Source: Pontibacter pamirensis
GTDB taxonomy: Bacteria; Bacteroidota; Bacteroidia; Cytophagales; Hymenobacteraceae
DNA length: 64,000 nt
Assembly: GCF_010015475.1 (NCBI RefSeq)
Contig: NZ_SSNI01000001.1
Span: 372,001 to 436,000, forward strand
Reading direction: 5' to 3'
The notes beneath the pieces are model-generated. The model searched no databases and was not told the DNA's origin. It saw nothing but the letters and a program-made list of their open reading frames with translations. How positions within the stretch are numbered: the first letter of the stretch is position 1; every line of letters starts with the position of its first letter. Made by a program: the position numbers and the translations under genes. Shown one piece after another: positions 16,477-25,472 of the stretch.

Positions 16477-17709
16477 ATGAAATACCCGCACACGCTACTC
16501 CTTCTGCTGCCTTTGTTAGTGATGGGCTGTGGACGCTTTTCCTCTGCAAGCCTGGCCCCTGTAGAGGTGAAGCGGGTGGCGCCTGAAATAACCATGCAGC
16601 ATAGCTATTACACAAGCAACGACAGTTTGCACCTGCTCTTCAAGTTTGAGGATGCAAAGGAGGTGGTGGATATACTGCAAAATGCTACCTCCTACGAGTA
16701 TGAGATAAGAACAGGAGGAACTGAGAATGCTGCCCTTGTAAGCGGTGATTCCGTTGACCTGCCTGACCGCAAGATGACAGATATAGAGGGGCAACTGCAG
16801 GTGCAACTGGTGCTGCCGGCAGAGGTAGTGCAGGAGCCGAATGTGCTGCATTTGCGGCTGTGGCAGTTTCTGTCAGGCCCTGAGCTTATGGGAACAAAGT
16901 TCAGGCTGCCGCTGAGCAGTAGAATGCTTGAGAAAGATTACCTGTTGCTAGAGGCTTCTACAGGTAAACCCCTCCTGCAAAATTATGCTGTTACCGGAGA
17001 TAAGGTTCTGGTGCGCAACTACGGAGGTGAGGGAGGAGTGCTTAAACTACAGCGCTTTGATGCTGACTTCATGCCGGCCGCTCCACCTATGTCCCAGCAG
17101 CCTACTGGCGGCCCCCGTACTATTTCTGCCGCAGATGTGCAGACTATTGCCCCCGGGGATACAGTGACGCTTCAGGAAGAAGGAATATACTTGTTTGACC
17201 CCAACACGAGCTATGCAAGAGGTGTTTTAGTGCAGCCAGCTAATTATCCGCAGGTTACCCGAACAAAGGAGATGCTGCAGCCCCTGATATACCTGACAAC
17301 CTCTGAGGAGCGGGAGGCACTTTTGAACGCAAGTGATACGAAGGCTGCCATAGATCTGTTCTGGCTGGAACTGGCCGGAAATAAAGCTGCTGCCCGTAAT
17401 CTGATTCAAATATTCTATAACCGGGTAGAACTGGCTAACAAGCTTTATTCCTCGCACAAAGCAGGATGGGCTACCGACAGGGGCATGATCCATATCATCT
17501 TTGGGCCTCCTGACGACACGAATCAGGTTGGCTCAACCATAACCTGGATCTATCACGAGACAGAGGCGATGCCGAACATCAAATTCGTTTTTAACAGAAA
17601 AGAGAATAACTTTACCCAAAATCATTATGAGCTGGTACGGCGCCGTGGGTATGCGGAGAGTTGGTACAGCACAGTAGCAAAATGGAGAGCAGGCAGAATA
17701 AATATGTAG
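16477..17709 (+). CDS. GWxTD domain lipoprotein
   Basis: A 410-residue protein. The N-terminus is a lipoprotein signal ending L-V-M-G-C (Cys about 18), so it should be anchored in the envelope. The C-terminal 130 residues carry the GWxTD domain: G-W-A-T-D-R-G-M-I-H-I-I-F-G-P-P-D, followed by W-I-Y and F-x-F-N. The family occurs in Bacteroidota and Acidobacteria and has no established function. The middle part (50-280) is beta-rich. ATG at 16477 is preferred; a TTG lies one codon upstream. The 3' end overlaps rlmB by 28 bp, so the two are probably cotranscribed. Confidence 0.85.
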   Translation: MKYPHTLLLLLPLLVMGCGRFSSASLAPVEVKRVAPEITMQHSYYTSNDSLHLLFKFEDAKEVVDILQNATSYEYEIRTGGTENAALVSGDSVDLPDRKMTDIEGQLQVQLVLPAEVVQEPNVLHLRLWQFLSGPELMGTKFRLPLSSRMLEKDYLLLEASTGKPLLQNYAVTGDKVLVRNYGGEGGVLKLQRFDADFMPAAPPMSQQPTGGPRTISAADVQTIAPGDTVTLQEEGIYLFDPNTSYARGVLVQPANYPQVTRTKEMLQPLIYLTTSEEREALLNASDTKAAIDLFWLELAGNKAAARNLIQIFYNRVELANKLYSSHKAGWATDRGMIHIIFGPPDDTNQVGSTITWIYHETEAMPNIKFVFNRKENNFTQNHYELVRRRGYAESWYSTVAKWRAGRINM

Positions 17710-18527
17710 GTAATCGTTTCGGCGATTCCTCGAGAACATCAAAAGAAGATAAAACCGAAATGATTTTCGGTTTGCGCCCGATTTTAGAGGCGCTTTCGGC
17801 TGGAAAAGAACTGGAGAAGATCTTTCTTCAGAGAGGTGCCAAGAACCCCACCACCGACGAAATTGTGCAGCTGGCTAAAAAGCTGGAAGTGCCGGTAGTA
17901 ACGGTGCCACTGGAAAAGCTGAACAATCTCACGCGGAAGAACCACCAGGGAGCGGTTGCGCTTATTTCGCCTATCTCGTACGTTCCTTTAGCTGAAACAG
18001 TGACATCGCTGTTTGAGCAGGGTAAGAGTCCTCTCTTACTTATACTAGACCGTGTAACAGATGTGCGTAACTTCGGGGCAATTGCCCGTAATGCCGAATG
18101 TATGGGTGTGAATGCTATCGTAATACCGAGCCGTGGCGGGGCGCAAATCAACGCGGATGCCGTGAAAACCTCAGCCGGTGCGCTGCACCTGGTGCCTGTT
18201 TGCCGTGAGCCCAACCTCAAAGATACCATCGATTACCTGAAGAACTCAGGCTTCCAGATAGTAGCCTGTACCGAGAAGACGGAGCAGAATCTGTCGGATA
18301 TGACGCTGGACATGGTGGGGCCGACGGCCATCATCATGGGTAGCGAAGAAGACGGTATATCACCAGAGTATCTGAAGCGTGCCGATGCCAGGGTGCGGAT
18401 TCCGCTCTTAGGCCAGATCGGGTCGCTGAACGTTTCGGTTGCCACCGGTATCATACTATACGAAGCGATGCGCCAGCGCCTCCGCGATGGCGGCTACGCC
18501 AGCCTTGGTAGCCTGGAACCGAGGTAA
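17682..18527 (+). CDS. rlmB: 23S rRNA 2'-O-methyltransferase RlmB (TrmH/SpoU family)
   Basis: A 281-residue SpoU methyltransferase. An N-terminal substrate-binding domain (I-F-G-L-R-P-I-L-E-A-L, then N-H-Q-G-A-V-A) precedes the trefoil-knot SAM domain. The three SpoU motifs are visible: D-R-V-T-D-V-R-N-F-G-A-I-A-R-N-A-E, I-I-M-G-S-E-E-D-G-I-S, and I-P-L-L-G-Q-I-G-S-L-N-V-S-V-A. It is expected to methylate G2251 of 23S rRNA. ATG at 17682 is chosen; a TTG at 17661 would add seven residues inside the GWxTD gene. It is convergent with manC across a long inverted repeat. Confidence 0.93.
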   Translation: MESRQNKYVGNRFGDSSRTSKEDKTEMIFGLRPILEALSAGKELEKIFLQRGAKNPTTDEIVQLAKKLEVPVVTVPLEKLNNLTRKNHQGAVALISPISYVPLAETVTSLFEQGKSPLLLILDRVTDVRNFGAIARNAECMGVNAIVIPSRGGAQINADAVKTSAGALHLVPVCREPNLKDTIDYLKNSGFQIVACTEKTEQNLSDMTLDMVGPTAIIMGSEEDGISPEYLKRADARVRIPLLGQIGSLNVSVATGIILYEAMRQRLRDGGYASLGSLEPR

Positions 18528-18540
18528 GCTTGAACTGGAC

Positions 18541-18634
18541 AAAGGATGAGAGACGAAGGACAAAAGAGTAAAGACTATAATTCTTTCTTCTTTTGTCCTT
18601 CGTCTTTTGTCATCATTTTAGTCTTTCATCCTTT
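18541..18634. repeat. Nested long inverted repeat between rlmB and manC
   Basis: An inner perfect pair GACGAAGGACAAAAG/CTTTTGTCCTTCGTC (18552-18566, 18590-18604) sits within an outer pair AAAGGATGA/TCATCCTTT (18541-18549, 18626-18634). A third small pair AAAGACT/AGTCTTT (18570-18576, 18620-18626) overlaps these. The repeat lies 14 bp after rlmB and 25 bp after manC. It can act as a terminator in both directions, but its wordy, self-similar build (gtctttcatcctttatc) also looks like a REP-type intergenic element. Confidence 0.6.
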
Positions 18635-18658
18635 ATCAGGAAGCCAAGCTACTGGAAC

Positions 18659-19735
18659 CTAGATATACTCGGGCCCTTTCTTCGACTTGGCATCAGCCAT
18701 GAAGTCTTTTACTTTCTGCTCTTCCCCTTTTTTGCAGATCATCAGCACATTGTCGTACTCGGCTACAATGTAATCCTCAAGGCCCTGTAGTACCACCAGT
18801 CTTTCTTTCGGGGTTTTTATGATGCAGTCCTTAGTGTCATACAGCATCACCTCGCCATCCACCACATTGCCGTTCTCGTCCTTGTCGTTAATGGTATAGA
18901 GGGAGTTCCAGGTGCCAAGGTCTGACCAGCCAATGTCGGCCAGAAGCACATACACATTGTCTACCTTCTCCATGATGCCATAGTCAATAGACACATTACG
19001 GCAATGGGAATAAGCCTTCATGATAAAGTTCTGCTCTTCGGGCGTATTCATAGTAGCAGTGCCTTCATCAAAAATCTCGGTGATTTCTGACAACTGCTGG
19101 TGGAACGCTTTGAGAATGCTCTGCACGTTCCAGATAAAGATACCGGAGTTCCATACAAAGTCCCCGCTGTTCAGAAACATCTTCGCCAGTTCGAGGTCCG
19201 GCTTTTCGGTAAAGGTCTTTACTTTCTTTATCTTCTGCGCTTCGTCGTTAAGGTACTGAATATAGCCGTACCCGGTGTCAGGGCGGCTAGGGGTAATACC
19301 CAGGGTAATGAGCACATCATCTTTCGCGGCGGCATCTACAGCTTCCTGTATCACGTTCGTGAAAACATCCTGCTTCAGCACCACGTGGTCGGAGGGAGTT
19401 ACTACCAGGTTTGTATCGGGGTTTAGCTGGGCGATTTTATAAGAAGCGTAAGCAATACAGGGAGCGGTATTACGGCCAACGGGCTCCAGCAGAATCTGGT
19501 TTTCTGTTAACTCCGGCAACTGCTGCTGCACCAGTTCTTTGTAGTCCTTATTCGTGACTACAAACACATTTTCAACAGGGCATATATCCTGAAAGCGCTT
19601 CATCGTCATTTGCAGCATGCTTTCGCCTGTTCCCAGCACATCGTGGAACTGCTTAGGGTAATTGCTACGGCTAAAAGGCCAGAAGCGGCTTCCGATGCCG
19701 CCCGCCATAATTACCACATAGGTGTCGTTTCTCAT
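18659..19735 (-). CDS. manC: Mannose-1-phosphate guanylyltransferase
   Basis: A 358-residue nucleotidyltransferase. The N-terminal block V-I-M-A-G-G-I-G-S-R-F-W-P-F-S-R (residues 8-23) with P-K-Q-F is the GTP-binding signature of GDP-mannose pyrophosphorylases. L-L-E-P-V-G-R-N-T-A-P-C-I-A and V-T-P-S-D-H-V-V follow. W-N-S-G-I-F-I-W and F-T-E-K-P mark the mannose site. There is no C-terminal phosphomannose isomerase domain, so it is the single-function form. It makes GDP-mannose for cell-surface glycans. It starts 2 bp after kdsD ends, so they form an operon for sugar nucleotide and Kdo supply. Confidence 0.93.
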   Translation of the reverse strand: MRNDTYVVIMAGGIGSRFWPFSRSNYPKQFHDVLGTGESMLQMTMKRFQDICPVENVFVVTNKDYKELVQQQLPELTENQILLEPVGRNTAPCIAYASYKIAQLNPDTNLVVTPSDHVVLKQDVFTNVIQEAVDAAAKDDVLITLGITPSRPDTGYGYIQYLNDEAQKIKKVKTFTEKPDLELAKMFLNSGDFVWNSGIFIWNVQSILKAFHQQLSEITEIFDEGTATMNTPEEQNFIMKAYSHCRNVSIDYGIMEKVDNVYVLLADIGWSDLGTWNSLYTINDKDENGNVVDGEVMLYDTKDCIIKTPKERLVVLQGLEDYIVAEYDNVLMICKKGEEQKVKDFMADAKSKKGPEYI

Positions 19736-19737
19736 AT

Positions 19738-20709
19738 TTATACAAGTCCTTCTTTTAACAAATCGTGTAGATGCACAAAGCCCCCAAATTTACCAGAATT
19801 TGTGACAATTAATTGCGTTATACTTTTGTTCTGCATAACAGACAGAGCCTCAACGGCATATTCTGCTGCTTCGATGGTAAAAGGGGCTGGAGTCATGATA
19901 TCGGTGGCAATGATGCCCTCAATAGAATCATATTTGTTAAGCATGCGGCGCAAGTCACCGTCTGTGATGATTCCTATTAGCTGCTCATTGTCCTGGCTTA
20001 GTACGGCGGTGGCTCCCAGGCGTTTGGAGGAAATCTCAATAATAATTTCTTTCAGCGGGGCGTTTGCGTTGACACGTGGTGCCTCGTTTTGGGTATAGAT
20101 GTCCTCCACCTTCAGGTACATGCGTTTGCCCAAAGAACCGCCCGGGTGCAGGTGCGCGAAATCAGTGCTGCTGAAGCCGCGCGCTTCCAGCAGGCTTACG
20201 GCTAAGGCATCGCCTAAGGCAAGTGCTGCTGTAGTGCTCGTGGTAGGGGCTAAATTATGCGGACAGGCCTCGCGCTCTACGTTAGCATTCAGGATAAAAT
20301 CAGCGCACCTGGCCAGGTAAGAATCCGTGCTGGAAACCATTGCCGCCAGTTTAGAACCTTTGCGCTTGAGGAGCGGAACTAGTACCTTTATTTCGGGCGT
20401 GTTGCCGCTCTTAGAGATGCAGATTACAAAATCGTCTGCCTGTATCATTCCCAAATCACCGTGTATGGCATCAGCAGCATGCATAAACAGAGCGGGTGTA
20501 CCGGTGGAGTTTAGTGTCGCAACTATTTTCTGAGCTATGTTGGCACTCTTACCAATACCCGTTACCACAACGCGCCCTTTTATAGTTAAAATGGTTTCAA
20601 CGCATTTTTCAAACCCTTCGTCGATAAAATCTGCCAGTCTGGCGATTGCTTCGGCTTCAAGCTGTAAGACTTTTTTTGCGGTTAGGGTTATTTTATTAGA
20701 GATATTCAA
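19738..20709 (-). CDS. kdsD: Arabinose-5-phosphate isomerase (KpsF/GutQ/KdsD family)
   Basis: A 323-residue protein with an N-terminal SIS domain: V-V-V-T-G-I-G-K-S-A-N-I-A-Q-K and I-C-I-S-K-S-G-N-T-P-E-I (sugar-phosphate loop). H-P-G-G-S-L-G-K-R, the KdsD hallmark, follows at about 190-200, and two CBS domains form the C-terminus. It interconverts ribulose-5-P and arabinose-5-P, the first step to Kdo for LPS. The start is inferred to be TTG at 20707-20709; an in-frame stop lies five codons upstream and no ATG is available before the SIS domain. It is cotranscribed with manC. Confidence 0.92.
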   Translation of the reverse strand: MNISNKITLTAKKVLQLEAEAIARLADFIDEGFEKCVETILTIKGRVVVTGIGKSANIAQKIVATLNSTGTPALFMHAADAIHGDLGMIQADDFVICISKSGNTPEIKVLVPLLKRKGSKLAAMVSSTDSYLARCADFILNANVEREACPHNLAPTTSTTAALALGDALAVSLLEARGFSSTDFAHLHPGGSLGKRMYLKVEDIYTQNEAPRVNANAPLKEIIIEISSKRLGATAVLSQDNEQLIGIITDGDLRRMLNKYDSIEGIIATDIMTPAPFTIEAAEYAVEALSVMQNKSITQLIVTNSGKFGGFVHLHDLLKEGLV

Positions 20710-20711
20710 AT

Positions 20712-20719
20712 TAAATTTG
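20712..20719 (+). promoter_or_regulatory. Candidate -7 box for recQ
   Basis: TAAATTTG, a TAnnTTTG match 58 bp before the recQ ATG. It lies in the AT palindrome CAAATTAAATTTG (20707-20719), which abuts the kdsD start. Confidence 0.4.
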
Positions 20720-20777
20720 TATTAGTATACAGGGTAAGGAAGTACGTTGCAACCTGGTTAAATTTTCACACGATTAC

Positions 20778-22958
20778 ATGTCAGTAAAACAAGAGATAAA
20801 TCTCAAGAACAAATTAAAAGAAGTTTTTGGGTATAATCAATTCAGAGGGAATCAAGAGCTGATAATAAACAACATTATCAACGGCAAGAACACTTTTGTG
20901 ATTATGCCTACAGGCGCGGGCAAGTCGCTGTGTTACCAGCTGCCTGCTCTTTCTTTACCGGGTACCGCTATTGTTATTTCACCGCTGATCGCCCTGATGA
21001 AGAACCAGGTTGACCAGCTGAATGCCTTTGGTGTGAATGCCCAGTTTTTAAATTCAACTTTATCGAAGTCCGAAATAAACAAAGTTAAAAAGGAGACGCT
21101 GGCCGGAGAGGTAAAGCTGCTTTACGTGGCACCGGAATCGCTCACGAAAGAAGAAAACATCGACTTCCTGCGTAACTCCAATATCTCTTTTGTGGCCATC
21201 GACGAGGCGCACTGTATTTCAGAATGGGGGCATGACTTCCGTCCGGAGTACCGCCGCATCCGTGGTATTATTGACCTGATTGGCAACCTGCCGATTATTG
21301 CGCTCACTGCCACCGCTACACCAAAAGTGCAGCTCGATATACAGCGCAACCTGCAGATGGACGAGGCTTCTGTTTTCAAGTCGTCTTTTAACCGCACGAA
21401 CTTATACTATGAGGTGCGTCCGAAACACCAGACCAAGAAGCAGCTGATCCAGTACGTGAAGAAGCACAAAGGCAAAAGCGGTATTGTGTACTGCCTGAGC
21501 CGTAAAAAAGTGGAGGAGATTGCCGAACTGCTGCGGGTAAACGATGTGAAGGCGCGGCCTTACCATGCCGGGCTTGACTCCAGCGTGCGTATGGCCAACC
21601 AGGATGCCTTCCTGAACGAGGATGCAGATGTGATTGTGGCCACTATCGCCTTTGGTATGGGAATCGATAAGCCGGATGTGCGCTTTGTTATCCACTACGA
21701 TACCCCAAAATCGATTGAGGGCTATTACCAGGAAACAGGGCGTGCCGGACGCGACGGTATGGAAGGGAACTGTATTATGTACTACAGCTACGATGATATC
21801 ATCAAGCTGGAGAAGTTCAACAAAGACAAGCCGGTAACAGAACGCGACAACTCCAAGCTGCTGCTGCAGGAAATGGCTTCTTACGCCGATTCTGCCGTAT
21901 GCCGCCGCAAGCAACTGCTGCATTACTTTGGCGAGGCTTACGAGAAAGATTGCGGTTTCTGCGATAACTGCCTGCACCCAAAAGAGCGCTTCGAGGCGCA
22001 GCAGGAAGCGCAGTTGGCACTGAAGGCCGTGGAGCAGACAGGACAGCGTTTCACGATAGAGCACATCACAGCGGTGCTAACCGGCCTGCGTAACAACTAC
22101 GTTGTGAGCTACGACCACGATAAGTTGGAGGTGTTTGGAGCAGGTAAGGAACAGGATGCCCAGTTCTGGAGCTCTGTGGTGCGGCAGGTGCTGTTATCAG
22201 AGTATCTGGAGAAGGATATTGAGAACTTTGGCGTGGTAAAGCTGACGCAGAAAGGTGCAGATTTCATTCAGAACCCACATTCTATTTCGTTAACCAAAGA
22301 CCATAACTACGAGCAGGAAGTGAAGGACGACGAGGAAAAGGAAGAAACGCAGGCCTCTGCCGGGCATGATGAGGTGTTGTTTGACCTGCTGAAAAACCTG
22401 CGCAAAAAGCTGGCGAAGGAGAAAAACCTGCCGCCTTATGTACTGTTCCAGGATCCGTCGCTGAAAGAAATGGCCACGGTGTACCCCACCACGAGAGATG
22501 ATCTAGCGTTTATAGGCGGAGTAGGTATGGGCAAGGTGCAGAAATTCGGGAAGCCGTTCCTGGACCTGATCACCAAGTATGTAGAAGAAAACGATATCGT
22601 CACCGCGTCGGATGTAGTTGTGAAGACAACGGTAAACAAGTCGAAGATTAAGATCTACATTATCCAGCAGATAGATAAAAAAGTGGAGTTGGAGGAAATA
22701 GCGGCGGCCAAAGACTTGACCATGCAGGAGCTGATTGAGGAGGTTGAGCATATCTGCTACTCCGGCACCAAGCTAAACCTGAACTACTACATCAACAATA
22801 TACTGGACCAGGAGCGCCAGGAGGAAATATATGAGTACTTTATGAGTGCCAGCACCGATAATATTGCGGAGGCGCTAAAAGAACTCGGCACCGACGATTA
22901 TACAGAGGAAGACCTGCGCCTGATGCGTGTGAAGTTCCTGTCGGAGTATGCAAATTAA
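20778..22958 (+). CDS. recQ: ATP-dependent DNA helicase RecQ
   Basis: A 726-residue RecQ helicase. It has the Q-motif region F-R-G-N-Q, Walker A P-T-G-A-G-K-S (about 47-53), D-E-A-H box A-I-D-E-A-H-C-I-S-E-W-G-H-D-F-R, motif III A-L-T-A-T-A and motif VI Q-E-T-G-R-A-G-R-D-G. The RecQ zinc domain has C-R-R-K-Q-L-L-H-Y-F-G and C-G-F-C-D-N-C. A winged-helix RQC domain and an HRDC domain (about 530-620) follow, then a further helical extension of about 100 residues that is usual in Bacteroidota. It unwinds DNA 3'-5' in repair and recombination. It is a single gene with its own promoter-like box. Confidence 0.96.
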   Translation: MSVKQEINLKNKLKEVFGYNQFRGNQELIINNIINGKNTFVIMPTGAGKSLCYQLPALSLPGTAIVISPLIALMKNQVDQLNAFGVNAQFLNSTLSKSEINKVKKETLAGEVKLLYVAPESLTKEENIDFLRNSNISFVAIDEAHCISEWGHDFRPEYRRIRGIIDLIGNLPIIALTATATPKVQLDIQRNLQMDEASVFKSSFNRTNLYYEVRPKHQTKKQLIQYVKKHKGKSGIVYCLSRKKVEEIAELLRVNDVKARPYHAGLDSSVRMANQDAFLNEDADVIVATIAFGMGIDKPDVRFVIHYDTPKSIEGYYQETGRAGRDGMEGNCIMYYSYDDIIKLEKFNKDKPVTERDNSKLLLQEMASYADSAVCRRKQLLHYFGEAYEKDCGFCDNCLHPKERFEAQQEAQLALKAVEQTGQRFTIEHITAVLTGLRNNYVVSYDHDKLEVFGAGKEQDAQFWSSVVRQVLLSEYLEKDIENFGVVKLTQKGADFIQNPHSISLTKDHNYEQEVKDDEEKEETQASAGHDEVLFDLLKNLRKKLAKEKNLPPYVLFQDPSLKEMATVYPTTRDDLAFIGGVGMGKVQKFGKPFLDLITKYVEENDIVTASDVVVKTTVNKSKIKIYIIQQIDKKVELEEIAAAKDLTMQELIEEVEHICYSGTKLNLNYYINNILDQERQEEIYEYFMSASTDNIAEALKELGTDDYTEEDLRLMRVKFLSEYAN

Positions 22959-23043
22959 ATTGCTACATTGTTGAATTGTTAGTCTAGGATGAGGAAAGAG
23001 TAGCTTTTGCTTGTTCTTGCAGCAATTTACCTTAAAATAAACG

Positions 23044-23080
23044 AAATGCCGGTGCTTCTGCAGCACCGGCATTTTTGTTT
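23044..23080 (+). terminator. Intrinsic terminator of recQ
   Basis: AAATGCCGGTGCT pairs perfectly with AGCACCGGCATTT (23044-23056 and 23062-23074), loop 5 nt, followed by TTGTTT. It lies 85 bp after the recQ stop. Confidence 0.85.
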
Positions 23081-23203
23081 ATCTATCTCTAAAGCATAAA
23101 ACATAAATTGTGCTGCATGAGCGAGTATAAATCTTTAACTTCGCAGCGGGGACATTAGCCAAGCCTGGCAACAGCTAAATAATTAACCATTAACAACCAA
23201 CCT

Positions 23204-24493
23204 ATGAACGTACTGATAATAGGATCCGGAGCCCGTGAGCATGCCATTGCCTGGAAGCTGAATCAAAGCGAATACTGCGAAAAAATATTCTTAGCGCCTG
23301 GCAATGCAGGCACCACACAGTTTGGTACAACTGCTGCTGTAGACATTCATGATTTTGATGAAGTGGCAAAATTCGCCACCGACTTCGATATCATGATGAT
23401 TGTGGTGGGGGCGGAGAATACGCTGGTAGATGGCATCCACGACTATTTTCAGAGCTCAGAGTATCTGAAGCACATCCTCGTAATCGGACCTAAAAAAGCG
23501 GGTGCCATGCTGGAGGGGAGCAAAGACTATTGTAAGGCATTTTTCCAGCGGAACAACATTCCAACAGCCCGCTACCAGACGTTCACAGAGGATACCTTCG
23601 GACAGGCAGCGGAATATCTGCGCAACCATAGTTTTCCGGTGGTGCTGAAAGCAGATGGTTTAGCGGCAGGTAAAGGCGTTATCATTGCCCAAGATTATGA
23701 GCAGGCCATAGACGCCCTTGAAGATATGCTGCGGAACAAGCGCTTCGGCAATGCCAGCAGCAAAGTAGTTATTGAAGAATACCTGGAGGGTATAGAAGTG
23801 TCTGTGTTCATCCTGACGGATGGCAAGGACTATGTGCTGCTGCCGGAGGCGAAAGATTACAAGCGCATTGGCGAAGGCGACACAGGGCTTAATACGGGTG
23901 GTATGGGAGCCATCTCGCCTGTGCCTTTTGTAGATGATGTGTTTATGCAGAAAGTGAAGGAACGGGTAATCAACCCTACGCTTCGCGGCATGCAGGAAGA
24001 GCAGATGGATTACACCGGTTTTCTGTTTATCGGCTTGATGAACGTGAATGGAGAACCCTATGTGATTGAGTATAATGTGCGGCTCGGCGACCCTGAAACA
24101 GAGGCTATCCTGCCCCGCATTAAATCAGACCTGTTCGAGTTGTTCAGAGCTTTGCACGACAGGAAGTTGGGAGAGTTTCAACTGGAGATAGACCCGCGAA
24201 CAGCTACCACTGTGTTTCTGGTGTCTGGTGGTTACCCGGAGGGATTTGAGAAGGGGAAAGAAATCAGCGGTATCAGCAATGTGCCTTCTGATGTGCTGGT
24301 GTTCCATGCCGGTACTAAAATGGTCAACGGTAAGCTTGTGAACAGCGGAGGCCGTGTGATTGCCGTTACGGCCCTTGCTGATACCATGGAAGAGGCGCTG
24401 GCCAAAGCCAATGCCGCTGCCGAGACAATTACATGGCAGGACCGTTACTACCGCCACGACATTGGGTTTGACCTTAGACAGACGCATGCCTGA
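23204..24493 (+). CDS. purD: Phosphoribosylamine-glycine ligase
   Basis: A 429-residue ATP-grasp enzyme. It opens with N-V-L-I-I-G-S-G-A-R-E-H-A-I-A-W-K-L (the GARS N-domain signature) and A-P-G-N-A-G-T. G-S-K-D-Y-C-K and V-L-K-A-D-G-L-A-A-G-K-G-V-I follow, the ATP-grasp loop. V-I-E-E-Y-L-E-G and R-L-G-D-P-E-T-E (signature, about 295) complete the active site. It makes glycinamide ribonucleotide, the second step of purine synthesis. It is monocistronic and convergent with the bacilliredoxin gene across a long hairpin. Confidence 0.96.
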   Translation: MNVLIIGSGAREHAIAWKLNQSEYCEKIFLAPGNAGTTQFGTTAAVDIHDFDEVAKFATDFDIMMIVVGAENTLVDGIHDYFQSSEYLKHILVIGPKKAGAMLEGSKDYCKAFFQRNNIPTARYQTFTEDTFGQAAEYLRNHSFPVVLKADGLAAGKGVIIAQDYEQAIDALEDMLRNKRFGNASSKVVIEEYLEGIEVSVFILTDGKDYVLLPEAKDYKRIGEGDTGLNTGGMGAISPVPFVDDVFMQKVKERVINPTLRGMQEEQMDYTGFLFIGLMNVNGEPYVIEYNVRLGDPETEAILPRIKSDLFELFRALHDRKLGEFQLEIDPRTATTVFLVSGGYPEGFEKGKEISGISNVPSDVLVFHAGTKMVNGKLVNSGGRVIAVTALADTMEEALAKANAAAETITWQDRYYRHDIGFDLRQTHA

Positions 24494-24512
24494 TTGTAGG
24501 TGCCTATACCTC

Positions 24513-24575
24513 AACATCCTATAAAACAGCGAAGGCCGGTGAAACTCACCGGCCTTCGCTGTTTTATAGGATGTT
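24513..24575. terminator. 30-bp perfect inverted repeat, two-way terminator
   Basis: Arms 24513-24542 and 24546-24575 are perfect reverse complements with a 3-nt loop. The stem contains GCGAAGGCCGGTGA, and the outer part is AT-rich (CCTATAAAAC), giving T runs in both directions. It lies between the convergent purD and bacilliredoxin genes. The arm length is much more than a terminator needs. Confidence 0.85.
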
Positions 24576-24580
24576 AAAGC

Positions 24581-25000
24581 TTAGCAGTATTCCTCAAACG
24601 CACCTTGCAGGTTGTCTACAATGCGGTTCAATTCGTTGCCTTCAATGTGGTAGCGCTCAATCATGTGTACCAGTTCGCCGTCTTTGAACAGCGCAATGGA
24701 AGGGGATGACGGAGGGTAAGGCAGCATGTGCTCACGTGCTTTTGCTACTGCGTCCTGCTCCATACCAGCAAAAACGGTTACAAGTTTAGCCGGCTTTTTA
24801 TCAGCGGCAGCCACCGCCATTTTAAGGGCCGGACGTGCTTTAGCGGCAGCACAACCACAAACAGAATTCACTGCTACCAGCACCGTGCCTTCCGATTTAA
24901 TTGCCTGCTCTACTTCTTCAGGTGACATTAGTTGCTCAAAGCCCGCAGAGGTAAGGTCCTCACGGATAGGCGCAACCATATATTCAGGATACATTGCCAT
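24581..25000 (-). CDS. Bacilliredoxin BrxA/BrxB family protein
   Basis: A 139-residue thioredoxin-fold protein of the YphP/YqiW (DUF1094) family. The active-site motif is V-N-S-V-C-G-C-A-A (Cys about 49 and 51), the CGC motif of bacilliredoxins. Other family marks are F-A-G-M-E-Q-D at the sheet edge, P-P-S-S-P-S-I-A-L-F-K-D-G, and the acidic C-terminus F-E-E-Y-C. In Firmicutes these remove bacillithiol from proteins; in Bacteroidota, bacillithiol use is reported for some lineages. It is expected in the cytosol. The TAACTTTG box upstream gives it its own promoter. Confidence 0.92.
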   Translation of the reverse strand: MAMYPEYMVAPIREDLTSAGFEQLMSPEEVEQAIKSEGTVLVAVNSVCGCAAAKARPALKMAVAAADKKPAKLVTVFAGMEQDAVAKAREHMLPYPPSSPSIALFKDGELVHMIERYHIEGNELNRIVDNLQGAFEEYC

Positions 25001-25472
25001 AAGTGTTCATTTTAAGTGTTTAATAATTTACAAAGTTAACAAATCAGATCCACAAAAGATATACGTTCTTTTTTTGTACAGATAAGGCTGGCTGAAGCGT
25101 GCTAAAACTTAACATTTAACTATAGTGAAATAACTATATATAGAACTTGTATAAACTTTACCATAAAGCATAACAAGTTTTAGGTTAGGCAGGTATAGGG
25201 AGACAACTCTTACCGATACAGCGTGCAGCAGCCGGAAGCGAAGGAAAAGCGGAAGGCCGCGTTTTGGACTGAATTGAAATAATTTCTATGAAGACAAAGG
25301 CAAAGAAGTATCGGTAAGGGAAGCACTAATCAGAGGCAGCGGGGGCTGTTGCCTTTTCAAAAAAATAGTGCGACAGCGTATTTGTCTGATAAGCATTGCC
25401 GTTATAATCCCGATGCATGACCAGATGGGGATTACAAAGATCTGAAACATAACCGAACCAACAACTAGGACC
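25001..25472. other. Gene-free stretch before the 115-residue hypothetical gene
   Basis: AT-rich to 25190, then mixed. It holds the bacilliredoxin -7 box at its left end and a weak 10-bp inverted pair CTTACCGATA/TATCGGTAAG (25209-25218 and 25309-25318). TATAAT with an imperfect upstream element occurs near 25400. No gene was found; short frames on both strands lack family support. Confidence 0.4.
25031..25038 (-). promoter_or_regulatory. Candidate -7 box for the bacilliredoxin gene
   Basis: The minus strand reads TAACTTTG (TAnnTTTG), 30 bp before the ATG. A TTTG lies 14 bp further upstream, closer than the usual spacing. Confidence 0.4.

Noticed and set aside
25209..25318. Inverted pair CTTACCGATA/TATCGGTAAG flanking about 90 bp, considered as a mini mobile element
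   Set aside because: Only 10 bp arms, no target duplication and no second copy in the window.
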